From Mesorhizobium sp. WSM4904 (GTDB lineage: Bacteria; Pseudomonadota; Alphaproteobacteria; Rhizobiales; Rhizobiaceae), in assembly GCF_029674545.1 (NCBI RefSeq), contig NZ_CP121354.1:3295001-3359000 (forward strand): DNA of 64,000 nt. The letters run 5' to 3'. The notes beneath the pieces are model-generated. The model made no database searches and had not been told where the DNA came from. It worked only from the letters and a program-made list of their open reading frames with translations. The position numbers and the translations under genes are program-made. Positions 1 through 9,286 of the stretch are shown piece after piece. Within the stretch, counting starts at the first letter, position 1. Each line of letters opens with the position of its first letter.

Positions 1-1077
1 GTAGTCGGTCGCCTCGCGGTCTGCCGGCGGGCTCGGCTCGAGCAAGCCCGACATCTTGTCGAGCAGAGCGCCGACGGCCAGCCTGGCGTCGCCGATAATG
101 GCGCCGTCGGCCTTGTAGACCTTGTCGATCTCGCCGATGTCGATGTTGATGTGGATGAGCTTGTGGTCGGCGAACAGGTCGTCGCGGAAGCCGAAGGTGG
201 CGTGCTGGGCGAAGGAATTGCCGACGGCAAGGACGACATCCGCCTCGAGGAAAGCCTTCCAGGCGGCGCTGTGGCCGCTGTCGCAGAAGACACCGGCGCA
301 CAGAGGGTGCCGCTCGGCTATGATGCCCTTGCCGTCCAGCGTGGTCGCGAAGGGGATCTGATAGCGTTCGACGAGCTGCTTCAGCTCGTGGCCGGCGCCG
401 CTCTTCACCGCGCCGAAGCCGATCAGCGCCAGGAGCTTCTTGCCCTTCTCCAGCGCCTCCACCAGCGTTTCGGCCACGTCCTGCACCCGAGCCGGGTCCG
501 GCAGGACAGGCTTCACCCGAAGATCGATCGGACGGAAATTGTCGACCGAAACGCCGTGATCGGTGAGGTCTTCCGGCACATGGATATGGACGGGACCCGG
601 CCGGCCTTCGAAGGCGATGTTGACGGCTTCTTCCAGCACATCGCAGGTTTTCGCAGCATCGGCGAGCAGGAAGGATTTCTTCGTCGTCGCGGCAAACATC
701 GCCTGCGAGTTCGGCGTGCGGCTCACGCCCGACGTCTCGTTCAGTGCGCCTTTGCCGGTCCATCTGCGCGAGGCGTAACCGGAGACGGCAAGCACAGGGT
801 AGGAATCCGACATCGCGACCGCAAGTCCGGAGAACAGGTTGAAGGCGCCGGGGCCGGCCGTGGCGAAGCAGACGCCGAGGCGGCCCGATAACATGGCATA
901 GCCGCAGGCCATGAAGGATGCAGCCTGCTCATGCCGCGTGATCACCGGCCGGATCGACTTGGAGTGTTTCAGCGCCAGCATCAGCCCGGCGGCATTTTCG
1001 CCCGCGCCGCCGAACGCGGCGCCGACGCCGATCCCCTCCAGCCCTTTGACGATCGCCTCGTAGACCCGCATCCGCAT
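1..1077 (-). CDS. Thiamine-diphosphate-dependent enzyme, acetolactate synthase large-subunit family (3' truncated by window edge)
   Basis: The reading frame on the minus strand stays open from an ATG at 1077 to the window edge, giving 359 residues of a normally 540-600 residue protein. The N-terminal pyrimidine-binding domain is complete: the catalytic-type glutamate lies in TRHEQAA (about E50), followed by FATAGPGAFNLFSG and the domain closure GRPGPVHIHVPEDL. The central domain (from about residue 190, LLALIGFGAVKSGAG) is also present; the diphosphate-binding domain is outside the window. A second ATG at 1071 is better placed behind GGGGG and may be the true start. The family includes acetolactate synthase, benzoylformate decarboxylase, sulfoacetaldehyde acetyltransferase and oxalyl-CoA decarboxylase; nothing here decides among them. 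The next gene is divergent. Confidence 0.85.
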   Translation of the reverse strand, partial: MRMRVYEAIVKGLEGIGVGAAFGGAGENAAGLMLALKHSKSIRPVITRHEQAASFMACGYAMLSGRLGVCFATAGPGAFNLFSGLAVAMSDSYPVLAVSGYASRRWTGKGALNETSGVSRTPNSQAMFAATTKKSFLLADAAKTCDVLEEAVNIAFEGRPGPVHIHVPEDLTDHGVSVDNFRPIDLRVKPVLPDPARVQDVAETLVEALEKGKKLLALIGFGAVKSGAGHELKQLVERYQIPFATTLDGKGIIAERHPLCAGVFCDSGHSAAWKAFLEADVVLAVGNSFAQHATFGFRDDLFADHKLIHINIDIGEIDKVYKADGAIIGDARLAVGALLDKMSGLLEPSPPADREATDY

Positions 1078-1468
1078 CGCCCCCGATTGCGCTTCCGGCC
1101 TGCGCGATCGAAGGGGTCCGATGTCGCGCGGCGGAATGGGCAGAAGTATTTACAAATGGAATCGATAGGCCCGGCAATTTATGCTTCTGGCCGCGTGCTG
1201 ACTGTGAAACAGCTAACATTCATGGAAAATGGAGAAGAAGCTCAAGGCAGAAAAGCCAAGTATTTCCAACGCAAGGGACTGCACGCGCCCGAAAAGATCG
1301 GCTAGGCGCCGGCGACCAAAGTGGGGGCCAGCCGTCGGCCGGCCATTCGCCGTATAGCCGCGCTCTCGCGAGCGCCCGGCGCCATATACTCCGCCACATG
1401 CGGCCGATTGGGAGGAACGATCTCGCGGCTGACGCATTTTGGTTCCCGTCAACAGTTTGAGGGAATCC
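1078..1468. other. Divergent intergenic region, no supported gene
   Basis: This stretch separates the divergent TPP-enzyme and glycosyltransferase genes and should hold both promoters. Open frames crossing it on either strand have no recognisable domain and run antisense into the neighbours. A short inverted repeat (GCGCTC/GAGCGC, 1360-1375) is the only structure I noted. Confidence 0.5.
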
Positions 1469-2527
1469 ATGCGCATTGCCCATGTCGCGCCGCTCTATGA
1501 ATCCGTCCCCCCGAGATTTTATGGCGGCACGGAGCGCATCGTCTATCATCTCACCGAAGCGCTGGTGGAACTGGGACACGACGTGACGCTGTTCGCGAGC
1601 GGCGACAGCGAGACCTCGGCGCGGCTGGTGCCGGGCCGCGACCAGGCGATCCGCCTCGACCCGCGGCCGAAGAAATCGGAAATCGCTGCGCATCTGGCGA
1701 TGCTTGCCGACGTGCGCGAGCGGGCCGACGAATTCGACGTCATCCATTTCCATCTCAGCCATTTCGCGCATTTTCCGTTCTTCGAGCACATGTCGGATCG
1801 AACGGTGACGACGCCGCATGGCAGGCTCGACTATGTCGACCTGGCGCCGGCCTACAAGCGCTTCCCGCGCTTTCCGATGATCTCCATCTCGCACAGCCAG
1901 AAGCAGGGATTGCCCGACGCCAACTGGCTGGCGACGATCCATCACGGGATCCCGGTCGATGCCTATCGGCCCACGTATGACCCGTCACCCGAAGAGCCGT
2001 ATCTAGCCTTCCTCGGGCGCCTTTCGCGCGACAAACGGCCGGACCGAGCGATCGAGATCGCGCGCCGGTCCGGATTGAAGCTGAAGCTGGCCGCCAAGAT
2101 CGGCGATGACGACCGCGCCTATTTTCACGACGAGATCGAGGCGCTCATCGACGGCGACCGCGTCGATTATGTCGGCGAGATCGCGGAAGACGAGAAGGCC
2201 GGCTTTCTCGGCAACGCCGCGGGCCTTCTGTTCCCCATCGACTGGCCGGAGCCGTTCGGCCTGGCTCCGATCGAGGCCATGGCTTGCGGCACGCCGGTGA
2301 TCGCCTGGAACTGCGGCGCCCTGCCGGAGATCATCGACCAGGGCGTGACCGGCTTCGTCGTGGACAGCGCCGATGAGGCCGTCGCCGCGATGCCCACCCT
2401 GCTCGAACTTGATCGAAGGCGGGTGAGGGCAGCCTTCGAAAAGCGGTTTTCAGCCACCAGGATGGCGCGCGACTATCTCGCCGCCTATATGCGCCTGATC
2501 GGCATCCGGGAGGCGAGAGCCTCCTGA
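1469..2527 (+). CDS. Glycosyltransferase family 4 protein
   Basis: A 352-residue GT-B fold glycosyltransferase, predicted cytosolic, that transfers a sugar from a nucleotide-sugar donor with retention. The N-terminal Rossmann half contains the acceptor-side loop PRFYGGTERIVYHL near residue 20. The C-terminal half carries FLGRLSRDKRPD and the donor-binding motif EPFGLAPIEAMACGTPV (about 261-277) with the two GT4 glutamates spaced seven residues apart. The ATG at 1469 is preceded by GAGGGA at proper spacing; a TTG ten codons upstream lacks a good ribosome site. It opens a same-strand run with a glycogen-debranching-type enzyme and otsAB, so a role in storage or stress glucan metabolism is inferred. 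Acceptor and donor cannot be read from sequence. Confidence 0.85.
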   Translation: MRIAHVAPLYESVPPRFYGGTERIVYHLTEALVELGHDVTLFASGDSETSARLVPGRDQAIRLDPRPKKSEIAAHLAMLADVRERADEFDVIHFHLSHFAHFPFFEHMSDRTVTTPHGRLDYVDLAPAYKRFPRFPMISISHSQKQGLPDANWLATIHHGIPVDAYRPTYDPSPEEPYLAFLGRLSRDKRPDRAIEIARRSGLKLKLAAKIGDDDRAYFHDEIEALIDGDRVDYVGEIAEDEKAGFLGNAAGLLFPIDWPEPFGLAPIEAMACGTPVIAWNCGALPEIIDQGVTGFVVDSADEAVAAMPTLLELDRRRVRAAFEKRFSATRMARDYLAAYMRLIGIREARAS

Positions 2528-2570
2528 TCGGCATTGTCTTCGGGGGCGGGACAAAACGAAGAGGTGACGA

Positions 2571-4733
2571 ATGACGCAACTCGACGAGCGAAAGCTCGAT
2601 CCCGCGGTGGCCCTTGCCTCACTCGACGAGACGGCACCGCGGGAGCCGCATCGGCTGTTCGCGCTCAAACAGGGCGACTGTTTTGCCGTCACGGACGCCT
2701 ATGGCGACATCAGGGGCGCCGGCGACGGTTTCTTTCGCGACGATACGCGCGTCCTCTCCGAATTCCGCCTGACGGTCGGCGGCAGACCGATGTCGCTGCT
2801 TGGCGCCTCGCTCAGTCAGGACAATGTGCTGTTCACCAGCAACCTGACCAACCTGCCGATCCAGAGCGCCGCCGGCCGCGACATTCCGCAAGGCGCGATC
2901 CATATCGAGCGCGTCAGGCTGATCTGGCAGGATCGGCTGTTCGATCGCATCACGCTTTCCAACTACAGCCGCGAGCACTCGACCATTGCCGTCTCGTTGC
3001 ATTTCGCCGCCGACTTCCGGGACATGTTCGAGGTGCGCGGCTCGACGCGGCCGAAGCGTGGAACGGTCCATGTCGCCAAGACCGACAAGGCGTCGGTGCT
3101 GCTCGGCTATGACGGTCTCGACGGGTTGCCGCGCCTGTCGGTGATTTCCTTCTCGCAAGCCCCTGACCGGTTGGGCGACAATCGCGCCGATTTCCTGATC
3201 GCGGTCACCAAGCGCAGCAGCAAGGTGCTTTATGTCGAAGTCGGTCCGGAGGTCGCCGACATACCCGGGCGCGACCGCTTCCGCGCCGCCGCGGCCCGCG
3301 CCCGTTTCGGCATGCGCGCCAAGCGCCGGCACGGCGCCACGGTGCACAGTTCCGGTCGCGTGTTCAACGACTGGGTCGAGCGCGCACGCGCCGATGTCGC
3401 GCTGCTCACCACCGAGCTCTCGACCGGGCCCTATCCCTATGCCGGCATCCCGTGGTTCTCGACGGCCTTCGGCCGCGACGGCGTGATCTCGGGACTGCAG
3501 ATGCTGTGGCTCAATCCCGGTCTGGCGCGCGGCGTGCTGGCGTTTCTGGCCGAGCATCAGGCGACGGAGACCTCGCCCTTCATCGACTCCCAGCCGGGCA
3601 AGATCATGCACGAGACCCGCAAGGGTGAGATGGCGGCGCTGCGCGAGCTTCCTTTCGGCCGCTACTATGGCGGCGTCGACACGACCCCGCTCTACATTCA
3701 TCTCGCCTGCGCCTATGCCGACCGCACCGGCGACATGGCTTTCATCGATACCCTCTGGCCATCGCTCAAGGCGGCCGCCGAATGGACGGAAGAGGCAAGC
3801 CGGGCGACAGGTTTCGTCACTTACCAGCGTGGGGCCGAGTCCGGGCTCGCCAACCAGGGCTGGAAGGACAGCATCGACTCCGTCTTCCATGCCGATGGCC
3901 GCATGCCTAAAGGACCGATCGCGCTGGTCGAGGTGCAAGGCTATGTCTTTGCAGCTTACCGCGGCCTTGCCGCGCTCGCGCGCCGCCGCGGCGAATTCGC
4001 CGATGCCGAGCACTGGGAAAACCTCGCCGAGGAAATGCGGCTGGCCGTCGAGCGCGACTTCTGGATGGACGATCTCAACTTCTACGCCCTTGCCATCGAC
4101 GGTGAGGGCGAGCCCTGCAAGGTGCGAACGTCGAACGCCGGGCATCTGCTCTATGTCGGGCTGTCGCAGCCGGAGCGCGCCAAGATGGTCGCCGACCAGT
4201 TGCTGTCGGCCTCCTTCCATTCCGGTTGGGGAGTGAGGACGCTCGCCGACGACGCGATCTTCTTCAACCCGATGTCCTACCACAACGGCTCGATCTGGCC
4301 GCACGACACGGCGCTCTGCGGCGTCGGCCTGGCGCGCTATGGCGAGCGCGAGAGCGTGGTGCGACTGATGAGCGGCACCTTCGAGTCGGCCGTGCATTTC
4401 AACATGCGCCTGCCGGAGCTGTTCTGCGGCTTCACCCGAGCGCCGGGCGAGGCGCCGATCGCCTATCCGGTCGCCTGCCTGCCGCAGGCCTGGTCGGCAG
4501 GCTCAACCTTCATGTTGATGCAGGCCTGCCTCGGCCTGGAGATCGATGGCTGGGAAGGTGAATTGCACATTACGCGCCCAAGGCTGCCGGCTGGCATCGA
4601 CACACTCACGCTTCGGCATCTATCGGTTGGCGACAGATCTGTCGACCTCACCTTCCAGCGTGTCGGCGACCGCGTCGTTGCCTTCCTCGCTGATCGGCAT
4701 GAGGGCCTGGTGCCGCTTATTGTGCGCACGTAA
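2571..4733 (+). CDS. Amylo-alpha-1,6-glucosidase / glycogen debranching-type protein
   Basis: A 720-residue protein with the two-part architecture of bacterial glycogen-debranching-like enzymes: an N-terminal beta-rich domain (about 30-240, starting FALKQGDCFAVTDAYGDI) and a C-terminal (alpha/alpha)6 glucosidase-like barrel (about 290-700). Recognisable barrel segments are STAFGRDGVISGLQML near 295, NQGWKDSIDSVFHADGR near 430 and NPMSYHNGSIWPHDTA near 565, which hold the acidic residues expected of the active site. No signal peptide is seen, so it is probably cytosolic. The start has AGAGGTG seven bases upstream. It lies 43 bp behind a GT4 glycosyltransferase and before otsA. Exact glycan substrate is unproven; homologues are commonly annotated amylo-alpha-1,6-glucosidase. 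Confidence 0.85.
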   Translation: MTQLDERKLDPAVALASLDETAPREPHRLFALKQGDCFAVTDAYGDIRGAGDGFFRDDTRVLSEFRLTVGGRPMSLLGASLSQDNVLFTSNLTNLPIQSAAGRDIPQGAIHIERVRLIWQDRLFDRITLSNYSREHSTIAVSLHFAADFRDMFEVRGSTRPKRGTVHVAKTDKASVLLGYDGLDGLPRLSVISFSQAPDRLGDNRADFLIAVTKRSSKVLYVEVGPEVADIPGRDRFRAAAARARFGMRAKRRHGATVHSSGRVFNDWVERARADVALLTTELSTGPYPYAGIPWFSTAFGRDGVISGLQMLWLNPGLARGVLAFLAEHQATETSPFIDSQPGKIMHETRKGEMAALRELPFGRYYGGVDTTPLYIHLACAYADRTGDMAFIDTLWPSLKAAAEWTEEASRATGFVTYQRGAESGLANQGWKDSIDSVFHADGRMPKGPIALVEVQGYVFAAYRGLAALARRRGEFADAEHWENLAEEMRLAVERDFWMDDLNFYALAIDGEGEPCKVRTSNAGHLLYVGLSQPERAKMVADQLLSASFHSGWGVRTLADDAIFFNPMSYHNGSIWPHDTALCGVGLARYGERESVVRLMSGTFESAVHFNMRLPELFCGFTRAPGEAPIAYPVACLPQAWSAGSTFMLMQACLGLEIDGWEGELHITRPRLPAGIDTLTLRHLSVGDRSVDLTFQRVGDRVVAFLADRHEGLVPLIVRT

Positions 4734-4883
4734 GCGGAATTCTGCAAGTACGCGTCGGATAATCGAAAAATGTCGGAACCGACGACCGGTTTACGCGTTT
4801 GCAAATTCGTACCGGTCTACCGCTCCGCAGCCGGCAAGAACGAAAAACAAAATAGCGGACAGCCGGAGGCAACCTGGCATTCA

Positions 4884-6671
4884 ATGATACAATATGGCGT
4901 CGACCTTTGGTGGGTCCTTATTCTAGCAAGTCTGACACTTTCCGCTCTGGCGATCTTCATTTCAATGTTCCGGCACCGCCGCCGGCATCCGAAGGACGTG
5001 AACACGTTCGCCTTGGGTGAGGACGTCGCCTCGGAAACCGCGCGCAAGGTGCTGCGCGAATTCGAGAAGAACGGACAGTCTGTCGATGCCGCCCTCGTCA
5101 CTTGGTCGCCGGAGACGTTGCGCAAGATCCTCACCGAGGATCTGCCGGACGCACAGGTCATCGTCGTTTCCAATCGCGAGCCCTACATCCACAACGAGGA
5201 CAAGAATGGCGATGTCGAACTCGTCGTGCCCGCAAGCGGACTGGTTTCGGCACTCGAGCCGATCACCCGCGCCTGCGCGGGCACGTGGATCGCCTATGGC
5301 GGCGGCAGCGCCGACCACCTGGTGGTGGACGGGGACGACCGTGTGCAGGTGCCCCCTGGCAGTCCCTCCTACACGCTGCGCCGGGTCTGGCTGACGGACG
5401 AGCAATATCAGGGTTACTATCTGGGCTTTGCCAATGAGGGCCTGTGGCCGCTCTGCCATATCGCCTTCACCCGCCCGATCTTTCGCGATTCCGACTGGGA
5501 AGCCTACGAAGCCGTCAACCGCAAATTCGCCGATACCGTGGTCGCCGAGGCGCGCAACAAGCGGCCGATCGTGCTGGTGCAGGACTATCACTTTGCGCTT
5601 TTGCCGCGCATGATCCGCGAGCGGCTGCCAGAGGCGATCGTCATCACCTTCTGGCACATCCCATGGCCGAACTCCGAGGTGTTCAGCATCTGCCCGTGGC
5701 GCGAGCGCATCCTCGACGGCCTGCTCGGCAGCTCCATCATAGGGTTCCACACGCAATTCCACGCCAACAACTTCACCGAAAGCGTCGACCGCTTCATGGA
5801 GAGCCGGATCGAGCGCGCGGATGCCGCCGTGTCCTATGGCGGCCAGACGACCTTGGTGCATGCCTATCCGATCTCGATCGAATGGCCCGTCGAGTTGCTG
5901 AGGACCCTGCCTTCGGTCGAAGAATCCCGGCAGCACATCCGCGAGCGGTTCGGCATTCCGGCCGATGCCAAGCTCTGCGTCGGCGTCGAGCGGCTCGACT
6001 ACACCAAGGGCATCCTCGACCGCTTCCACGCGCTGGAGGAGCTGTTCATTCGCCACCCCGAGACGATCGGCCAGGTGGTGTTCCTGCAGATCGCCGCGCC
6101 CAGCCGAGGCTCGCTGCCTGCCTACAAGCAGCTGCATGAGGAATGCCAGCACTTAGCCGAGGAGCTCAACGAGCGTTATGGCAGCGAGAATTATCGTCCT
6201 GTGGTCCTGGTGGCCGCGCATCACTCCCAGAAGGACGTCTACGAAATCTACCGGGCGGCCGACATCTGTCTGGTCACCAGCCTGCATGACGGCATGAATC
6301 TCGTCGCCAAGGAATTCGTCGCCGCGCGAGACGACGAGCAGGGCGTGCTTCTGCTCAGCACCTTCGCTGGCGCATCGCGCGAGCTGCTGGAGGCGCTCAT
6401 CGTCAACCCCTACGACGCGGCGATGATGAGCGAGGTCATGCTGCAAGCGCTGACCATGGGGCCGGAGGAGCAGCGTGGGCGCATGCGGCGCATGCGCGAA
6501 ATCGTCCGCGACAACAATGTCTATCGCTGGGCCGGCAGCATGCTGCTCGACGCGGCGCGGCTGAGGAAGCGCGACGAGCTCGACCGGGTTACCGCATTAT
6601 CCGACCGGTCGGTGAACGGCGACAATGTCGTCTCCATGTTCGAACGCAAGCAGGCAGTCGGATTCCGATGA
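4884..6671 (+). CDS. otsA: Trehalose-6-phosphate synthase with N-terminal membrane anchor
   Basis: A GT20 enzyme making trehalose 6-phosphate from a nucleotide-glucose and glucose 6-phosphate. The catalytic part begins near residue 92 ([10 protein letters not shown]) and carries the family blocks [17 protein letters not shown] (about 255), [15 protein letters not shown] (about 367) and [16 protein letters not shown] (about 468). Unusually for OtsA, about 90 extra residues precede it and include a clear membrane helix (residues 8-28, [20 protein letters not shown]) followed by RHRRRH, predicting a membrane-anchored enzyme with a cytosolic catalytic domain. I chose the ATG at 4884, with GGAGG 14 bases upstream; an in-frame ATG at 4770 would add 38 polar residues and has no evident ribosome site. 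It overlaps otsB by 4 bp. Confidence 0.9.
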   Translation: MIQYGVDLWWVLILASLTLSALAIFISMFRHRRRHPKDVNTFALGEDVASETARKVLREFEKNGQSVDAALVTWSPETLRKILTEDLPDAQVIVVSNREPYIHNEDKNGDVELVVPASGLVSALEPITRACAGTWIAYGGGSADHLVVDGDDRVQVPPGSPSYTLRRVWLTDEQYQGYYLGFANEGLWPLCHIAFTRPIFRDSDWEAYEAVNRKFADTVVAEARNKRPIVLVQDYHFALLPRMIRERLPEAIVITFWHIPWPNSEVFSICPWRERILDGLLGSSIIGFHTQFHANNFTESVDRFMESRIERADAAVSYGGQTTLVHAYPISIEWPVELLRTLPSVEESRQHIRERFGIPADAKLCVGVERLDYTKGILDRFHALEELFIRHPETIGQVVFLQIAAPSRGSLPAYKQLHEECQHLAEELNERYGSENYRPVVLVAAHHSQKDVYEIYRAADICLVTSLHDGMNLVAKEFVAARDDEQGVLLLSTFAGASRELLEALIVNPYDAAMMSEVMLQALTMGPEEQRGRMRRMREIVRDNNVYRWAGSMLLDAARLRKRDELDRVTALSDRSVNGDNVVSMFERKQAVGFR

Positions 6672-7450
6672 ATATCCAGACAGATTTGACGCCGCGCCTT
6701 TCCGACGGCCGGTGGGCGCTCTTCCTCGACATTGACGGCACCTTGCTCGAGCATGCCGCCCATCCGGACAGCGTGTCGGTCAGCGACGGCCTGCGGCTCC
6801 TCCTGGAGACGATCGAACGGCGTCTGGACGGCGCGCTCGCCTTCATCACCGGCCGTTCGATCGCGGCCGTCGACGGACTGTTCGATCCCTTGAGGCTGCG
6901 GATCGCCGGCCTCTATGGGCTGGAGCACAGGCTGACGCCGAACGGTCAAATCGAGGCCGCCGACGAGCCGGCGGACATGGCAGCACTTGCCGACGAAATC
7001 GAGCTGGAGCTGGCCAGCAAAGCCGTCTATGTCGAACGCAAGGGCCCGGTGCTCGCCATTCACACAAGGGCGGCCCCGCATCTTCTGGCGCGCGCGACGG
7101 AACTGGTCGAGGCGGCACTTGCCCGCCTGCCGGAAGGGTACAGGGTCATCGCGGGTAACGCGGGGGTCGAACTGATGCCGCTGGAAGCCGCCAAAGGCGC
7201 CGCGATCCGGCGCTTCATGCAGCTCGATCCGTTCAGCGGCAGACGCCCGGTGTTCCTTGGCGACGACACGTCCGACGAAAACGGTTTTGAGACCGTCAAT
7301 GCCGCGGGCGGGATCTCGATCCGCGTGAAGCCGCAGGGCGAGACCGCGGCACGTTTCGCCATTGCCGACGTCGCCAGCGCGATCGCCTGGCTTGAAGCCA
7401 ATTTCGGCGGCGGCGCCGAACAGGCGAGCCGCGGCGATCTCGTTGCCTAA
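6668..7450 (+). CDS. otsB: Trehalose-6-phosphate phosphatase
   Basis: A 260-residue HAD-superfamily phosphatase that converts trehalose 6-phosphate to trehalose. HAD motif I is FLDIDGTLLEH (about 19-29, nucleophile Asp and general-acid Asp), motif II is ITGRSIAAVDGL near 61, and motif IV is LGDDTSDENGF near 196. Length matches bacterial OtsB. Its ATG overlaps the otsA stop (ATGA), so the two are probably translationally coupled, giving a complete OtsAB trehalose route for osmotic or desiccation tolerance. Confidence 0.94.
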   Translation: MNIQTDLTPRLSDGRWALFLDIDGTLLEHAAHPDSVSVSDGLRLLLETIERRLDGALAFITGRSIAAVDGLFDPLRLRIAGLYGLEHRLTPNGQIEAADEPADMAALADEIELELASKAVYVERKGPVLAIHTRAAPHLLARATELVEAALARLPEGYRVIAGNAGVELMPLEAAKGAAIRRFMQLDPFSGRRPVFLGDDTSDENGFETVNAAGGISIRVKPQGETAARFAIADVASAIAWLEANFGGGAEQASRGDLVA

Positions 7451-7539
7451 AGCGTCTCATCGTTTCACGGAAACGGCGAAACGCTCTCTTTGTTTTGATG
7501 CAATTCCGGGCGGAAAACCGCTGCACACTTTTCCTGGAA
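7451..7539. repeat. Rhizobiales-type intergenic palindromic repeat
   Basis: Directly after the otsB stop lies a mosaic of short inverted repeats: AGCGTCTCATCGTTTC facing GAAACGCT, then TTCCGGGCGGAAAA facing TTTTCCTGGAA. From memory this resembles a repeat seen downstream of many genes in mesorhizobial genomes; copy number cannot be checked here. No coding sense is apparent. Confidence 0.55.
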
Positions 7540-7541
7540 GA

Positions 7542-7562
7542 ACGGCCCCGCGAACGGGCCGT
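7542..7562. terminator. Candidate hairpin between convergent otsB and small-protein genes
   Basis: A 7-bp perfect stem (ACGGCCC at 7542-7548 with GGGCCGT at 7556-7562) sits between two genes that converge. It could serve either strand as a terminator, though no long T-run follows on the plus strand. Confidence 0.45.
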
Positions 7563-7586
7563 ATCATATTCGCCTACACTGACTGC

Positions 7587-7892
7587 CTACTTGCTGCCGC
7601 CGTTCTCCTTGACGCTGCTGCAGAACTCCGGATGGGTGTTGGCCGCGTTGGCGTTCTTGGCCTCATCGGCGCATGCGGTCATCATCGCCGTTTGATCCTC
7701 CGGCGACAGTGCCTTCCACGCCTTCACGAAGGCGTCCTTGCTGACCATCGTCTTCATGCTGGAGTCGGTATAGAAAGGCTGCATCTTGGCCGGATCGTCG
7801 AGCGCCGAAGTACCAGTCTGTCCGGCGGCGAGCGCGGAGCCCGCAACCATCGAAAGCGCCATCGCGCCGAAGCAGATCATCTTGACGTTCAT
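7587..7892 (-). CDS. Small secreted protein of unknown function
   Basis: A 101-residue protein with a clear Sec signal peptide (MICFGAMALSMVAGSALA, probable cleavage near residue 22), leaving a mature chain of about 79 residues. The mature part has two cysteines (in MMTACADEAK and PEFCSSV) that could form a disulfide in the periplasm. AGGAGG lies eight bases before the ATG, a strong ribosome site. I do not recognise a named family. It is a monocistronic gene converging on otsB, and an inverted repeat lies just upstream of it. Confidence 0.75.
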   Translation of the reverse strand: MNVKMICFGAMALSMVAGSALAAGQTGTSALDDPAKMQPFYTDSSMKTMVSKDAFVKAWKALSPEDQTAMMTACADEAKNANAANTHPEFCSSVKENGGSK

Positions 7893-7915
7893 GACATAGA
7901 CCTCCTGTTTCTCCG

Positions 7916-7934
7916 GATCGTTCGAGAAACGATC
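7916..7934. promoter_or_regulatory. Inverted repeat upstream of small secreted protein gene
   Basis: GATCGTT at 7916-7922 faces AACGATC at 7928-7934 across a 5-bp spacer, 24-42 bp before the start codon of the minus-strand small secreted protein gene. It could be a protein-binding site or a 5' UTR hairpin. Confidence 0.35.
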
Positions 7935-8110
7935 ATGTCATCAACGGAAGATTTGGATCAAAGTTCCTCTACTTCATGCAACGCAGAAAAGGTTTTCTGA
8001 GCAAGCTTACAAGCGAGAAACTTCTCATCATCCGCCGTTAAGTTTGGTTGTTCTGCTTCAGGATGCAATCATTAGTAGGAAATTCCGCTGCCTGGCCGAC
8101 AAGGCGCGGG

Positions 8111-9142
8111 TCAGTTCCTATCGACCGGTTTGGAGCGCATCCGCGAGACGGTCTCGCGCTCGGCGCGCTTGGAGCGCATCGGCGGCAGGCCGCGGTCGAC
8201 AAGGTCCATGTCCTCCAGCACCATGTCGCCCATGCGCCTGAAGGCGACGTCGAGCGCGCCGGCGCGGTGGGCCGAACGCAGGAAGCCGGGCAGCGCGCGC
8301 ACCGGATGCTTTTTCGCCAGCGGCTCTTCCGGGAAGACATCGCTGGCGGCAACGATGTGGCCGCTTCGCACGGCCTCCATCAAGGCCGCGAAATCGACGA
8401 CGTCTGCGCGGCTGAGCAGGATGAAGGCGGCCCCTTTGCGCATTTTCGCGAAAGCGTCGGCGCCGAGAAAACCCTGGTTCTCGCTGGTCACCGACGCGAC
8501 GACGAAGACGAAGTCGCTTTCCGACAGCACCTTGTCGAGAGAAGACGGCTCGACGCCATGCTCGACCAGCACGGAAGGCGGCAGCCACGGATCATAGGCC
8601 CTGGTGCGGGTGCGGAAGCCGGAGAGCAGGCGGTTGAGCGCGCGGCCGAGGTCGCCGAAGCCGACGATGCCGACATCGGCGCCGGAGAGGAGACGCGCGG
8701 TCTGGTTGCCGTCGCCGCCCCAAAGCTCCTTGCCCTGCCGGAAGGCGAGATCGGCATCGACGATGCCGCGCGCCAGGTTGAGCGCCATGGCAAGGCCCAA
8801 CTCGGCGACCGGCTCGGCGAAGACCAGTCCGGTGGTGACGACGTGGATGCCGCGGGCAAACAGCGTCTCATAGGGCATGTTGTTGATGAGGTTGGTTTCG
8901 ACATTGAAGATGCAGCGCAGCGCCTTCAATTTCTCCAGCGTTTCGGGCGCGATCGGCGGCTGGCCGACGATGTAGCGCGCTTGGGCAAGCACGTCGGCTG
9001 GCAACTTCGCCACGCCTTCGGGCGTTGTCTCGACGATGCGATATTTCCTGCGAAACAGCGCCAGCTGCGGCGGCGTGAAGATCAGATCGAGCGTGCGCGG
9101 TTCGGGTGCGCTGATCACCAGCGGCAAGGCTTTGGCGGACAT
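8111..9142 (-). CDS. D-isomer-specific 2-hydroxyacid dehydrogenase family protein
   Basis: A 343-residue NAD(P)-dependent oxidoreductase. The nucleotide-binding motif is VGIVGFGDLGRALNRLL (about 157-173). The catalytic triad of the family can be placed: Arg in ILLSRADVVD, Glu in DVFPEEPL and His in RSAHRAGAL, the last replacing the more usual PHIAG context. GGGAGGA precedes the ATG. The gene is divergent from a LacI regulator and sugar ABC operon, and the shared 144-bp promoter region holds candidate LacI operators. It may oxidise a product of the imported sugar; the substrate is unknown. Confidence 0.85.
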   Translation of the reverse strand: MSAKALPLVISAPEPRTLDLIFTPPQLALFRRKYRIVETTPEGVAKLPADVLAQARYIVGQPPIAPETLEKLKALRCIFNVETNLINNMPYETLFARGIHVVTTGLVFAEPVAELGLAMALNLARGIVDADLAFRQGKELWGGDGNQTARLLSGADVGIVGFGDLGRALNRLLSGFRTRTRAYDPWLPPSVLVEHGVEPSSLDKVLSESDFVFVVASVTSENQGFLGADAFAKMRKGAAFILLSRADVVDFAALMEAVRSGHIVAASDVFPEEPLAKKHPVRALPGFLRSAHRAGALDVAFRRMGDMVLEDMDLVDRGLPPMRSKRAERETVSRMRSKPVDRN

Positions 9143-9203
9143 GATTTTTCCTCCCGGCGCGATTGGATCGCGTCAATCACATCTGTGTTTTTTACTCCGG
9201 ATG

Positions 9204-9234
9204 AAACGATTTACAACAGCGAAAAATCGATTTA
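9204..9234. promoter_or_regulatory. Candidate LacI-family operator pair
   Basis: The 10-bp palindrome AAATCGATTT lies at 9224-9233, with flanks giving AAAATCGATTTA (9223-9234). A degenerate copy, AAACGATTTA, is at 9204-9213. LacI regulators typically bind such CG-centred palindromes. The sites lie between the divergent dehydrogenase gene and the LacI gene, and a perfect 12-bp version recurs at 10459-10470. Confidence 0.55.
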
Positions 9235-9286
9235 TCGGTTATATTGGTGAGAGGGCAGGCGATTACCTGTCCTCAGGAGGAGGCTA

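Noticed and set aside
2619..4397. 592-codon open frame antisense to the glucosidase gene
   Set aside because: It is the mirror frame of a GC-rich coding gene; composition is Arg/His/Gly-rich with no domain, and the plus-strand protein is clearly real.
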